A DNA stretch of 64,000 bases from Mycolicibacterium sp. S2-37 (GCF_017352375.1 NZ_JAFEVR010000004.1:434001-498000); one strand, 5' to 3'; positions 17,349 through 24,698 are shown, counted from the stretch's first letter. The notes: generated from the sequence alone by a model not told the origin. Numbers and translations are program-made.

Positions 17349-17354
17349 GTTTGG

Positions 17355-17540
17355 TTATTTCTGTCGGCGTGCGGCGCGACGTGCGGCGCGGTTCGGCACC
17401 GGCCGCATCAGTGCCGGCGACAGTGGCGGCAGCGCCAACCAGCGAGGGGTTGCCTCAGTGGCGAGGTAGCGCCGGCTCGCTTCGTCAATGAGCGGGCAAC
17501 CGCTCTTCACGATGGTGTTGCGGATGTCTCGGAATCTCAA
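17355..17540 (-). CDS. Small basic hypothetical protein
   Basis: 61 aa from TTG 17540, with GAGGG 5 bases upstream. C-terminus is Arg-rich (NRAARRAARRQK), suggesting nucleic-acid contact. Its end abuts the terminator. Confidence 0.5.
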   Translation of the reverse strand: MRFRDIRNTIVKSGCPLIDEASRRYLATEATPRWLALPPLSPALMRPVPNRAARRAARRQK

Positions 17541-17546
17541 GTTCCC

Positions 17547-17693
17547 TCATTCAATCGTCATGTTGATCTCGCCGGTCTCTTTGTCTTCGATCAGGCGAGT
17601 GATGCAGCCGGTGAACAACTCGCCGCTTCGCAGCACCACGGAGACTTTGGAGCCCTCGCCGAGGTTGAAGTCGGCGAGGGCCATGAAGGTCAC
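17547..17693 (-). CDS. Small beta-rich protein
   Basis: 48 aa from GTG 17693 (GTGA overlap; ATG 17684 also possible). Reads FNLGEGSKVSVVLRSGELFT: an Sm-like or SH3-like small barrel is possible. Unknown. Confidence 0.5.
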   Translation of the reverse strand: MTFMALADFNLGEGSKVSVVLRSGELFTGCITRLIEDKETGEINMTIE

Positions 17694-17884
17694 GGCCGAC
17701 CCTTGAAGATGTTGCGCCAGAGGCACTGGACCCAGATCGCACGGTCGAAGAAGTTCATCGTGCGGCGGTAGTTGGTGCGGCACTCGTCGCAGCGCCAGAT
17801 GGTGCCGCTCACTTCAAAGACTGGGGACGGCAGGTCGCATACGTGCGGCCTTGGCGCTATGCGGACGTACCCCACTAGAAACAC
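17690..17884 (-). CDS. Small Cys-containing protein
   Basis: 64 aa from GTG 17884. Has CDEC and an earlier Cys; a likely zinc site with a basic C-terminus. Unknown. Confidence 0.5.
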   Translation of the reverse strand: MFLVGYVRIAPRPHVCDLPSPVFEVSGTIWRCDECRTNYRRTMNFFDRAIWVQCLWRNIFKGRP

Positions 17885-18036
17885 TCCCCCGCGTGAATCG
17901 TCCAGCGCCAGGAGCAGTCATCGGTGTCGCACACATTGCCGGTGACATGGGGGTCACAGTGCTCGTGGATTATCAAAGACCCGATGTACGTGCGTGGTTC
18001 GCCACGGCTGACAGGCTGATCGCAGACATAGCACAT
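17875..18036 (-). CDS. 53-aa zinc-binding microprotein
   Basis: ATG 18036: MCYVCDQPVSRGEPRTYIGS, then a HEHC and further Cys (CDTDDC). CxxC plus His/Cys pattern of a treble-clef type zinc finger. Overlaps the next gene by 10 bases. Confidence 0.55.
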   Translation of the reverse strand: MCYVCDQPVSRGEPRTYIGSLIIHEHCDPHVTGNVCDTDDCSWRWTIHAGECF

Positions 18037-18044
18037 TTTCGCCG

Positions 18045-18278
18045 TCAATTAGACCCACCGTAAGGCCCTGAAGAGATGTCCCCGAGCGTCGCCCACCCCT
18101 TCGGATGGTGGTAGGTGATATGGCAGGACTCGATGTGGCCACAGGAGATCTCGTCCAGCACCTCCTGGGCGACTTTCTCCGCACCAAGGCCTCGCAGGCA
18201 ACCGGGGTCAATGTCGAGATCAACCTGGGCGTGAGCCGTCGTGCCGTCCGACTCAATGCGTAATCTGAGGCCGCTCAC
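18045..18278 (-). CDS. Hypothetical phage protein
   Basis: 77 aa from GTG 18278 (GTGA overlap). Beta-rich N-terminus (GLRLRIESDGTTAHAQVDLDI). Unknown. Confidence 0.55.
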   Translation of the reverse strand: MSGLRLRIESDGTTAHAQVDLDIDPGCLRGLGAEKVAQEVLDEISCGHIESCHITYHHPKGWATLGDISSGPYGGSN

Positions 18279-18448
18279 CCCAGGAACTCCGCCAGCTCGT
18301 CGCGCACGGCTTCGAGCTGGGCTATCTTCTCCCGGTGATGCTCGACGAGCGCCTCTGCTTCGGCCTCCTCTGTCTTCCAGATCTGGATGTCGCGCTTGAG
18401 GGCGCTGAGGCGAAGCTCCAGCATGTCGCGAATTGAATCGGGGATCAC
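18275..18448 (-). CDS. 57-aa coiled-coil protein
   Basis: GTG 18448 (GTGA overlap). Nearly all helix with heptad pattern (LELRLSALKRDIQIWKTEEA). Probably self-associating. Unknown. Confidence 0.55.
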   Translation of the reverse strand: MIPDSIRDMLELRLSALKRDIQIWKTEEAEAEALVEHHREKIAQLEAVRDELAEFLG

Positions 18449-18573
18449 TTGCCGCGCCTCTTCCGGTAAGGGCAGGCCGGCAGGTTCGTCTTCTTGCCGT
18501 GCACGTCCTCCTTCGGCATGTAGCCGATCGCCTTGCGGCAATGCGGGCAGGAGTAGCTATTCGTCGTCGTCAT
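18445..18573 (-). CDS. 42-aa zinc-ribbon microprotein
   Basis: ATG 18573: SYSCPHCRKAIGYMP, then CPYRKRRGK: a CxxC plus one further Cys and a basic tail. Overlaps both neighbours, consistent with translational coupling. Confidence 0.55.
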   Translation of the reverse strand: MTTTNSYSCPHCRKAIGYMPKEDVHGKKTNLPACPYRKRRGK

Positions 18574-18799
18574 CCTCGTCGCCTTCTTCGGTGATGTAGT
18601 CGTGGACCATCTCGATGTACATGGGGGAAAGGTTCATCGCCTTAACCCATTCGGCTAGTTCGAGGACCTTGCCGAGTTCGAGGTCAAGGCCGTCGCTGCC
18701 CTTGGAAATGTCCGTGTGGTAGATCTGACCATCTTCGGCCATGTACTCCACGACGTGGAGCTGATTAAGGACTACCGCCTTATCAGGGAGACCATCCAT
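18557..18799 (-). CDS. Acidic hypothetical protein
   Basis: 80 aa from ATG 18799, ending in a strongly acidic tail (EEGDEDDDDE) of the kind seen in DNA mimics and histone-like-protein antagonists; no direct evidence for such a role. Confidence 0.6.
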   Translation of the reverse strand: MDGLPDKAVVLNQLHVVEYMAEDGQIYHTDISKGSDGLDLELGKVLELAEWVKAMNLSPMYIEMVHDYITEEGDEDDDDE

Positions 18800-18802
18800 G
18801 GT

Positions 18803-18961
18803 CTAATCCATTCCGTAAGTGGGGAGTTCGCTTGGTTTCCAGACCTCAAGCTCCTCTTCCCACTCGACAAGCCAGTCGGCGTCATCGGGATTCTTGGAGC
18901 GGTGTGGGCCGGCCGCGTTGGAGCGCCGAAGTTCGAGGCGCCCACGCATTGCTGGGTCCAT
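18803..18961 (-). CDS. 52-aa hypothetical protein
   Basis: ATG 18961 overlaps the upstream stop (TGATG). Basic N-terminal half and acidic Trp-rich C-terminal half (DADWLVEWEEELEVW). Unknown. Confidence 0.5.
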   Translation of the reverse strand: MDPAMRGRLELRRSNAAGPHRSKNPDDADWLVEWEEELEVWKPSELPTYGMD

Positions 18962-19140
18962 CAGTCGAGCAGTCGCTCTTCGAGGACGTAGATACCGGTG
19001 CCAATAGCCTCTCGCAGGAGGTCGTAGGCGTCCTCATTCAGGCGTTCGGGGTCGATCTCCATGATCAGGGCGACCTCACCCTTCTCGGTCTCTTCGTTGT
19101 AGTCGATACACAGGAGCCATTCGTACTGTTCTTCGCTCAT
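18961..19140 (-). CDS. 59-aa acidic protein
   Basis: ATG 19140. Small alpha/beta protein, strongly acidic. Unknown. Confidence 0.55.
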   Translation of the reverse strand: MSEEQYEWLLCIDYNEETEKGEVALIMEIDPERLNEDAYDLLREAIGTGIYVLEERLLD

Positions 19141-19229
19141 TTAGTCTTTCTGCAATCGCCGGTGCAGTGCCGGCAGTAACCTTCGGTACAGCGGTGGACG
19201 TCACCGCATTTCACGCACTGGGCGTTCAC
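19137..19229 (-). CDS. 30-aa six-cysteine microprotein
   Basis: GTG 19229 is a GTGA overlap with the exonuclease stop. It reads CVKCGDVHRCTEGYCRHCTGDC, probably binding one or two zinc ions. May act with the exonuclease, whose own C-terminus also carries a zinc ribbon. Confidence 0.45.
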   Translation of the reverse strand: MNAQCVKCGDVHRCTEGYCRHCTGDCRKTK

Positions 19230-20002
19230 GCCGGGCGTAGCTCCGTCGAATAGACCATCCGCTTGCCACGAGACCAGGAACCGCAGTCGTTGCAGCGGTA
19301 CCGCTGATAGGCGAACGCGGTGGTGAAGAACATGCCACGCTTCTGCAAATTCGTCGAAGCGCACTTCGTGCAACGCATCTCACCGTCATCGGCGTCGGAG
19401 TCGTAGATCGCGTAGTTGATGCCAGTCCACGGCTTGAACTTCTCAAAGAGTTGCTCAGTCAACTCCACATCGTGGATGTTGTACTCCTGCATCACCTTCT
19501 GGGCTGCGCGCTTCTCGGCGCGGGTGCCGTAGCGGATGTCATGCCAGAGATCGGCGCCACCGTGGGAGGTCTTCCGATCCCCCAGCCACATGCGGGAGAA
19601 CCAGTCGAGCTTCAGGCTCATCTCGCCGGCTTTGAAGTTCTTCTTCGCGACCTGCATTAGGTCGAGGCTCTTGTACGGCGACGGCGGGCCGAGACCCAGT
19701 CGGCCGAATGCAGCCTGGAAGTGCTGATTGTCGAACCGGGTCGAGTTCCACCCGACGACGATGTCGGCCTGATCGTAGAGCGTCCAGGCTTCGCGGATCA
19801 TCGTGTCATAGGCGGCGGTGTCGTCGTCATCCCACGCGGCGTGGAACATGACATCCTCGTCGTCGTCCCACTTCGCCGCGAAGCACAGGATGCGCTTGTC
19901 GACGACCACTCGGTCGATGCCGATGAACTTCGGCCACAGATCGAACGTCTCGACCACTGCCCGCTGGGTTTCGAGGTCCAGCGTCAGGATCTTTGCGCTC
20001 AC
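19226..20002 (-). CDS. RNase H-fold 3'-5' exonuclease with C-terminal zinc ribbon
   Basis: 258 aa from GTG 20002. DEDD-type exonuclease: LTLDLETQ supplies the first Asp/Glu pair, GWNSTRFDNQHF the next Asp, and YNIHDVELTEQLF the last Asp, as in DNA polymerase B-like exonucleases. Residues about 213-245 form a zinc ribbon (CTKCAS and CNDCGS). Stand-alone forms are common in actinophages and probably degrade or process DNA ends. It overlaps the MazZ-like gene, so the two are cotranslated. Confidence 0.8.
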   Translation of the reverse strand: MSAKILTLDLETQRAVVETFDLWPKFIGIDRVVVDKRILCFAAKWDDDEDVMFHAAWDDDDTAAYDTMIREAWTLYDQADIVVGWNSTRFDNQHFQAAFGRLGLGPPSPYKSLDLMQVAKKNFKAGEMSLKLDWFSRMWLGDRKTSHGGADLWHDIRYGTRAEKRAAQKVMQEYNIHDVELTEQLFEKFKPWTGINYAIYDSDADDGEMRCTKCASTNLQKRGMFFTTAFAYQRYRCNDCGSWSRGKRMVYSTELRPA

Positions 20003-20604
20003 TCGGCGCCCAACTCGGTGTGGGCCGGCAGCGGGTCGGGGTACTTCTTCAGTAGGGCCGCGGCCTTCTGGTTGAACTCCCGGACCCAGTCGCCCTCCAC
20101 CTTGGGTGGGCGGTCATCGGTCCAGTTGCCGCGAAACTGGCTGTCCCGCAGGACCACCAGGCCGGCGATGGCCTTCACCAGATGCGACAGGCCGCTGTCC
20201 GGGTCGACGTCTTGGCCCTCCCAGAACGCGGTGAGGTGTCGCAGAACCGCGTCGTAGTAGACACTCGCCCGGACACCCGCGTCCCGGTAGTTGTGCCGGC
20301 CGTACTTGAGGGCGCCCTCCAGCATGGCCAGGCCCACCTCGGCGACAACCTGAGCGGGGACAGTTGAGAACGGCACCTTAGCGATGCCTACCGCGTCCTT
20401 GGGGTTGGTCTCTTTGGTCTTCGGCGGGTCGATGGGTGTGCCAATCCAATTCGGCAGCGTCGGTGACGGTAGCGTCGGTCCATAGGGGCCAAGGCCTGGC
20501 AGGTAAGGGTGAATCGAGCTATCGACGAGCCCCTGACCGCCGACCCCGGTGTAGCCGAAGGGCTTCTGTCGGGCGTTCGCCTCGGTGGTGGTGTCGTCAG
20601 CCAT
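19999..20604 (-). CDS. dATP/dGTP diphosphohydrolase-like protein (MazZ/DUF5664 family)
   Basis: 201 aa from ATG 20604; the longer open frame upstream belongs to the overlapping MazG-like gene. After about 65 low-complexity Pro/Gly residues comes ETNPKDAVGIAKVPFSTVPA, then EGALKYGRHNYRDAGVRASVYYDAVLRHLTAFWEGQDVDPDSGLSHL, the all-helical HD/MazG-related pattern of DUF5664. Family members hydrolyse dATP or dGTP to the monophosphate; MazZ serves 2-aminoadenine (Z) DNA synthesis in some phages, where it accompanies PurZ. No PurZ is visible in this window, so a general dNTP role is more likely. Confidence 0.82.
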   Translation of the reverse strand: MADDTTTEANARQKPFGYTGVGGQGLVDSSIHPYLPGLGPYGPTLPSPTLPNWIGTPIDPPKTKETNPKDAVGIAKVPFSTVPAQVVAEVGLAMLEGALKYGRHNYRDAGVRASVYYDAVLRHLTAFWEGQDVDPDSGLSHLVKAIAGLVVLRDSQFRGNWTDDRPPKVEGDWVREFNQKAAALLKKYPDPLPAHTELGAE

Positions 20605-21004
20605 TGACGACTCCCTCGATATCGGGGCCGACCCAGCCTTCAGGCTTGAGGATCTTGCCGTTCGGGGCGCGCTTGATCTCGCCGGTGACTTTGTCCAGAT
20701 TGGAACGAACGACCTCGGCCGCGGCAGCCAGTGCCCTCTCCTCGCCGATATAGGCCAGAAGCGTGCCCCAGGACACGACGATGATGTCGAGGAGTGCATC
20801 GACCGTGGCGACGAGATCGTCATCAAACTCAGCGTCCAGGTACTCGATCGCGTACTCCTCCTCCAGGAGGCCACGGCGCAGGTCGCGGATGTCGTAATCG
20901 ACGAAATCGCCACCCTCGGTGTTCTGGCCGGCGAGGCGCATGAACTCGGTGGTGCCGTTCAGGAGCCCGAGAAACTGGGCCCGTTCCTTTGTAGTGTGGG
21001 TCAA
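20597..21004 (-). CDS. MazG-like nucleotide pyrophosphohydrolase
   Basis: 135 aa from TTG 21004 (TTGA overlap); the longer open frame is an artefact. Helical with an acidic metal-binding pattern, RRGLLEEEYAIEYLDAEFDDDLVATVDALLDIIVV (EExxE and ExxD-like), and the typical tail KRAPNGKILKPEGWVGPDI. Hydrolyses nucleoside triphosphates to monophosphate and pyrophosphate. It overlaps the MazZ-like gene by 8 bases, so two related housecleaning enzymes are made together. Confidence 0.78.
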   Translation of the reverse strand: MTHTTKERAQFLGLLNGTTEFMRLAGQNTEGGDFVDYDIRDLRRGLLEEEYAIEYLDAEFDDDLVATVDALLDIIVVSWGTLLAYIGEERALAAAAEVVRSNLDKVTGEIKRAPNGKILKPEGWVGPDIEGVVNG

Positions 21005-21213
21005 GAGTTGTTGTTCCCCTTGAGGGTTGCTAGATGTTCGGCGAGCCGGTAGCGCGCCGCGAGGGAAGCTGCGAATTGTTCGAGCTTGGCGTCGGTCACA
21101 TCGGACGGGTGGAGGTGGAACACGTGGTCTTCCACATGCACGCTGTAGTACGGGAGGCTGCCGCTGCCGACATAGACCGGCTTGCAGGCGTACGGCAGCA
21201 TGAATTCGCTCAT
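21001..21213 (-). CDS. Hypothetical phage protein
   Basis: 70 aa from ATG 21213. Beta-rich N-terminal half and helical C-terminus. Unknown; coupled to the MazG-like gene. Confidence 0.55.
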   Translation of the reverse strand: MSEFMLPYACKPVYVGSGSLPYYSVHVEDHVFHLHPSDVTDAKLEQFAASLAARYRLAEHLATLKGNNNS

Positions 21214-21509
21214 GCGGGCTCGAAGACGATGGGCCAGTCGGCAACTTCAGGGTCGGAATGCCAGTCCCACTCGTCGTCGGCATGCATCGCGGTATCGACA
21301 ACCGCCCAGCCGCAGTTAGAGCGGTCGAGGAGAGTTGCGACTTGACCATCCTTCGCGCGGACGGTCCCGAGCGGCAGCGGCCGGCGGAGCTTGTTCAGTC
21401 GCCTGAAGAGTTCGTCGAGACGTGCGTCCTGCGGCGTAGACGTGCTCTCCTTCAGGTAGCCGATGAGGGCTTCTCGCTCAGACGGGCTGAGCGTGATCTG
21501 CTCGCTCAT
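21210..21509 (-). CDS. Hypothetical protein, tandem paralogue A
   Basis: 99 aa from ATG 21509. Shares with the upstream gene the order LI(G/S)YL...R.D...RLN.L...P.GTVR...DWPIVFEP. The two genes are adjacent, indicating tandem duplication. Function unknown. Confidence 0.65.
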   Translation of the reverse strand: MSEQITLSPSEREALIGYLKESTSTPQDARLDELFRRLNKLRRPLPLGTVRAKDGQVATLLDRSNCGWAVVDTAMHADDEWDWHSDPEVADWPIVFEPA

Positions 21510-21799
21510 TCCGGCCTAAAGACGATCGGCCATTCGGCGACGAAATCGTCGTCGTACCAGGTGTCATCGCCGTTGCGTCGGACAACGAACCACGGCTCCT
21601 CATCCCAGTCGTCGACCTCGCACTTCACCGCGGTGTTGCCGTGGTCGTCGACGCGGACAGTGCCCACGGGCACGTTTAGGAGCCTGTTGAGTAGGCGGAT
21701 GAAGCCGTCGACGCGAGCCGGCTGGTCGACGTGCATAGTGTCCGCGAGGTAGCTGATCAGGGCCAGGCGGTCGTCGTTGGTGATCTTGATCATGGTCAT
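21506..21799 (-). CDS. Hypothetical protein, tandem paralogue B
   Basis: 97 aa from ATG 21799 (ATG 21793 possible). Ends EWPIVFRPE, matching DWPIVFEPA of its downstream neighbour. Acidic, alpha/beta. Confidence 0.65.
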   Translation of the reverse strand: MTMIKITNDDRLALISYLADTMHVDQPARVDGFIRLLNRLLNVPVGTVRVDDHGNTAVKCEVDDWDEEPWFVVRRNGDDTWYDDDFVAEWPIVFRPE

Positions 21800-22266
21800 G
21801 CGTGTTCCCCGCATCCGTTGTGATGAGTGAACCGGACCCAGTGCACCCAGCCCTGGGGGCAATGGAACCCCCACGGGCGGATACGCGGACCGGTGAGAAT
21901 GACTGTCCAGGTGGGCTTCTCAGCCTGGGTCCTGACGTCCCAGTCCAGTTCAACCCGGTGTGCGACGGTCGGCCGGCGAAATGCCACAGTGCCGGCCTGA
22001 CGCCAGCTCTTGGTTGTAATCTGCCTGTCGCCACGGTGCTCCCAGTACCCGCCCTTGAGAATCAGGGACGCGAACCACCATGGGTGGTCGTGCAGAGCCC
22101 TGTCGTCGTCGGAGCGGAGGAACTGGTGCAGGTAGAGATTCAGGAACCGGTTGCGCGGCAGTACATACCACCGTTTGAGGTACGGGTTCTCTTCGGACCC
22201 GATGATCTGATGAGGCTCTCGGCGCAACCACTTCCCGAGCCAGTTGTTGTTTCCTTGATGGGTCAC
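21796..22266 (-). CDS. Cupin-fold protein
   Basis: 156 aa from GTG 22266, 2 bases after the tRNA-Trp 3' end; the longer frame would run through the tRNA. ALHDHPWWFASLILKGGYWEH gives the first cupin motif with two His and a Glu; the second half (HCPQGWVHWVRF) supplies another His. Such cupins bind a metal and are seen in several actinophages. Substrate unknown. Confidence 0.7.
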   Translation of the reverse strand: MTHQGNNNWLGKWLRREPHQIIGSEENPYLKRWYVLPRNRFLNLYLHQFLRSDDDRALHDHPWWFASLILKGGYWEHRGDRQITTKSWRQAGTVAFRRPTVAHRVELDWDVRTQAEKPTWTVILTGPRIRPWGFHCPQGWVHWVRFTHHNGCGEHA

Positions 22267-22267
22267 G

Positions 22268-22340
22268 CTGATGCGACAGGACTCGAACCTGTAACCGGCG
22301 GCTTTGGAGACCGCTGCTCTACCAATTGAGCTACGCACCA
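22268..22340 (-). tRNA. tRNA-Trp (CCA)
   Basis: Acceptor TGGTGCG/CGCATCA, anticodon loop CTCCAAA (anticodon CCA), T-arm ACAGG-TTCGAGT-CCTGT, discriminator G. CCA end not encoded. Confidence 0.95.
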
Positions 22341-22463
22341 ATAGTCCCGGCCGGAGGGTAGATGGCATCACCTCCGCTTACGGCCACCGTCCGGCGCCGG
22401 GATTGGCCGTTTTCCAGTGGGCGGCCACCCTTTATGGCGGCGGTGTTACCCGTACCGCCTCGT

Positions 22464-22736
22464 CTACTCGTCTCGGCCGAACGCCTGATCGCGAGCCTTG
22501 CGCAGGACGCGGATCAGGGCATTGATCTCCGAGCGGTTGAAAGCGTTGAAGTGCCAGTCGAGGCCATTGTCGGGATCGAATCCCGCCTCCTCGCTGTATG
22601 GGGTCGGCTCCACCAGCGGGTTGCGCCAGCCGATTGGGCCTGCGACCGAGAGTGCGACGTGACACTGATCTCGACCCCATGACACTGAGAGGGAGCCGTG
22701 CTCTTGCGGGTCAGCTCCGATGTATTCCTTTGGCAT
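22464..22736 (-). CDS. Hypothetical phage protein
   Basis: 90 aa from ATG 22736. Trp/His-rich (LDWHFNAFNRSEINALIRVLRKAR) with a helical C-terminus. Unknown. It lies between a strong hairpin and tRNA-Trp. Confidence 0.6.
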   Translation of the reverse strand: MPKEYIGADPQEHGSLSVSWGRDQCHVALSVAGPIGWRNPLVEPTPYSEEAGFDPDNGLDWHFNAFNRSEINALIRVLRKARDQAFGRDE

Positions 22737-22778
22737 CTCGCCATTCCTTACTGGGCATCACGCCCGATTGATGTGCAG

Positions 22779-22817
22779 AGGCCCCGGGTCGACCGCGAGG
22801 GTCGAATACCGGGGCCT
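22779..22817. terminator. Strong hairpin, probable terminator of the tRNA operon
   Basis: AGGCCCCGG (779-787) pairs with CCGGGGCCT (809-817); the intervening GGTCGACC/GGGTCGA also partly pairs. It lies between tRNA-Leu and the gene at 22736. Confidence 0.65.
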
Positions 22818-22962
22818 CCTGTCGCTACCGCGCCAACGCGGCCTTGGACACTGAGCCCGGGAGTCGTCCGCCGTGGTCGGTGATCTGCCGCCTCGGTGAC
22901 TGCTCTCCCGGGATTCCTGCTGCCGGGTGCGACCCGACCATCTGCCCCGCAGGTGGGGAGCG

Positions 22963-23046
22963 TCCGCGAGAGAGGACTCGAACCTCCACGTCCTTTCGGA
23001 CACTGGAACCTAAACCCAGCGCGTATACCAGTTTCGCCACTCGCGG
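22963..23046 (-). tRNA. tRNA-Leu (TAG)
   Basis: 84 bases with a long variable arm. Acceptor CCGCGAG/CTCGCGG, anticodon loop TTTAGGT (anticodon TAG), variable arm GTCC-GAAA-GGAC, T-arm GGAGG-TTCGAGT-CCTCT, discriminator A. Confidence 0.95.
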
Positions 23047-23119
23047 TTGACCGTTTGATTACGCAGGGGCCACTGCGGCACTAAAGTTTTGAAGCAGACT
23101 ATTGGTGCGTTAGTCTCCG

Positions 23120-23190
23120 TCGGAATGGGAGGAATCGAACCTCCGACACCGACTCCCAAGGTCGGCGTTATACCACTTCACTACATTCCG
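23120..23190 (-). tRNA. tRNA-Pro (TGG)
   Basis: 71 bases. Acceptor CGGAATG/CATTCCG, anticodon stem CCGAC/GTCGG with loop CTTGGGA (anticodon TGG), T-arm GGAGG-TTCGATT-CCTCC. Confidence 0.95.
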
Positions 23191-23224
23191 ATTCGAGGCG
23201 GACTGCATCAGCACAGCCATTAAG

Positions 23225-23335
23225 CGTTGCGAAGACGCACCTCTCAGCGATTCGGCCGCTCTAGATCAGCCAGGTTGCAACCCTGGACCCGTCGTCTATA
23301 CACCCGGTGGAGTCCATACAGCGTGCGCCCTAACC
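23225..23335. ncRNA. tRNA-like region with a perfect anticodon-type arm
   Basis: 23270-23286 is a 5-bp stem, 7-base loop, 5-bp stem (CCAGG-TTGCAAC-CCTGG on plus; loop GTTGCAA, anticodon TGC, on minus). A T-arm-like AGCG-GCCGAAT-CGCT lies at its minus-strand 3' side. No acceptor stem or D-arm can be closed, so it is not a standard tRNA. A decayed tRNA or part of a structured RNA. Confidence 0.4.
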
Positions 23336-23375
23336 CCGACGCCCAGGGAGCCCGTTCAGTCGGTGGGCTAGACCG

Positions 23376-23448
23376 GTTTCAGTCGGGGAGGCCGACCCCA
23401 TGCCGCGGACAACTGTGCCTTCCGTCCTCCGCGATGGCTGACTGAAAC
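23376..23448. ncRNA. Three-way-junction structured RNA candidate
   Basis: GTTTCAGTC (376-384) pairs with GACTGAAAC (440-448). Inside are GGGG-AGGCCGA-CCCC (385-399) and a longer hairpin with GGAC/GTCC and CGC/GCG helices (404-433). No open frame of note fits. It is the first element of the tRNA cluster in the minus direction. Strand is inferred only from its neighbours. Confidence 0.5.
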
Positions 23449-23491
23449 ATGCTAGATGCACTAACTACTTATCTGGCCCCGGGGGGAGAAT

Positions 23492-23770
23492 TCAACACTT
23501 TCTGAACCGGGCCCAAAACCTCCGGCTGAACGGATCATATTGCGGAGGAATGGCATTGGCTAAGTGCAGGGTCAATGCTCCGCCCGCAGCGAGGATGAAA
23601 CCCCGCGCCAGCACAGGACTGCGCTCGACGAGGCGGTCGCAACCTTCGCTCAGCAATTCCCCGTCGTGGGTGTGGTTGATCTCGTAGACCAGGATGTCGA
23701 CGAAGATCTCCAGCCACTTCCTGGCGGCGCTCATCGCGACGACTGGAAGGGCCACGGAAAGCTCCTCCAC
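23492..23770 (-). CDS. Hypothetical membrane-associated protein
   Basis: 92 aa from GTG 23770. Contains hydrophobic helices (LEIFVDILVYEI; VLARGFILAAGGALTLHLANAI) and a basic C-terminus. Unknown. Confidence 0.5.
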   Translation of the reverse strand: MEELSVALPVVAMSAARKWLEIFVDILVYEINHTHDGELLSEGCDRLVERSPVLARGFILAAGGALTLHLANAIPPQYDPFSRRFWARFRKC

Positions 23771-23913
23771 ACCTGGTCAGGCGTTCGACCATCGCAACAC
23801 TTCGGATGATGGCGGCGCTCCGGGTGGAAAGGGCAATTGGCCGACGCGTGGGAGCCCCCCATCCATGAGAGCCTTTCGGCTCCGCAGTCGGGACACGTTT
23901 CGTCGATGGTCAT
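23731..23913 (-). CDS. 60-aa zinc-finger protein
   Basis: ATG 23913 after GAGGAAG. Reads CPDCGAERL, then CPFHPERRHHPKCC: CxxC plus Cys/His, a probable zinc finger. Overlaps the next gene by 40 bases. Confidence 0.5.
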   Translation of the reverse strand: MTIDETCPDCGAERLSWMGGSHASANCPFHPERRHHPKCCDGRTPDQVWRSFPWPFQSSR

Positions 23914-23934
23914 GTACTTCCTCAAAAAGAATAG

Positions 23935-23975
23935 GGCCGGCCCCCGAGCGCGCGAACTCAGAATGGGGGCCGGCC
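23935..23975. terminator. Strong terminator hairpin
   Basis: GGCCGGCCCCC (935-945) and GGGGGCCGGCC (965-975) form an 11-bp perfect stem between the HNH gene at 24042 and the zinc-finger gene. Confidence 0.7.
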
Positions 23976-24041
23976 AGGGGCGCAGCGACCTCTCGGCAGG
24001 AGGACCGATCAACTGCCGGGCGAATTAAGGGCGCGCCGCGA

Positions 24042-24410
24042 TCAGGATTGCATCAATTCGATCAAGGCCAGACGTTCAGCCTTGACCCTCTCGTACTCTT
24101 GCTCTAGCTCCACTGGCGCCGTCAATGTTGGCGGTGGAAGGGATGTCAGCCGGCCGGCCCAGATGAGATTCTCGGGGCGGTTGTCCGAGCGGTCACCATT
24201 ACGGTGTCTCACCCAGAATCCGCGACCCATACTCTGGCCATAGAATGCCGCGGCAACGAGTAGGTGCACCATGCACGTCTTGTCGCCAATGTCGACCTGC
24301 ATCGCGCCATTCTTAGCCTGGCGCTGACGCTTAACCTGACCGTTCCTGGCGATTTCGCCCTGGTCAGAGGCCTGGAAGCCGGCGCGCCCGGGAATATCAA
24401 GCCAGAGCAC
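24042..24410 (-). CDS. HNH endonuclease with NUMOD4-like N-terminus
   Basis: 122 aa from GTG 24410. WLDIPGRAGFQASDQGEIAR is a NUMOD4-type DNA-binding start; MVHLLVAAAFYGQ...FWVRHRNGDRSDNRPENLIWA carries the HNH His-Asn-Asn pattern. Free-standing homing-type nuclease, flanked by terminators and therefore likely an independent unit. No zinc cysteines. Confidence 0.82.
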   Translation of the reverse strand: MLWLDIPGRAGFQASDQGEIARNGQVKRQRQAKNGAMQVDIGDKTCMVHLLVAAAFYGQSMGRGFWVRHRNGDRSDNRPENLIWAGRLTSLPPPTLTAPVELEQEYERVKAERLALIELMQS

Positions 24411-24477
24411 GTCGCTTTTGGACAGACTTCTCCCTAACTTCCATTAAAGCACGCTTAAATTCTTTCACGGATCAGCG

Positions 24478-24687
24478 CTATTCGATATTCGCGAAGGCGA
24501 GGAATTCCTCGGAGGCTGTTTCGACTCGCTTTAGGAACTTGACCAGGCCTTCGGGGGCATCGTCTTCGGTGGGGTATTCGTCCCGCATTTCCGATGCCGC
24601 AACAAGGACGCCCACGGCAATGGTGAGCAGCGCACCGCTACTCTCGTCCATCACCTCGTGGAACGCCTGCTCAACAGTAATCGCCAT
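24478..24687 (-). CDS. Hypothetical helical protein
   Basis: 69 aa from ATG 24687. Helical, acidic, with a hydrophobic centre (ALLTIAVGVLVAASEM). Unknown. Confidence 0.5.
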   Translation of the reverse strand: MAITVEQAFHEVMDESSGALLTIAVGVLVAASEMRDEYPTEDDAPEGLVKFLKRVETASEEFLAFANIE

Positions 24688-24698
24688 GCAGTGTCTTT

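Noticed and set aside
19999..20604. Firm claim that the phage uses Z-DNA
   Set aside because: Only the MazZ-like gene is visible. PurZ and DatZ are not in the window, so the claim cannot be supported.
20913..21349. Longer N-terminal extensions of the MazZ-like and MazG-like frames
   Set aside because: The upstream residues are out-of-frame translations of neighbouring genes; overlapping starts at 20604 and 21004 fit operon coupling.
23270..23286. tRNA-Ala (TGC) or tRNA-Cys (GCA)
   Set aside because: The anticodon arm is perfect on either strand, but acceptor and D-arm cannot be formed on either side.
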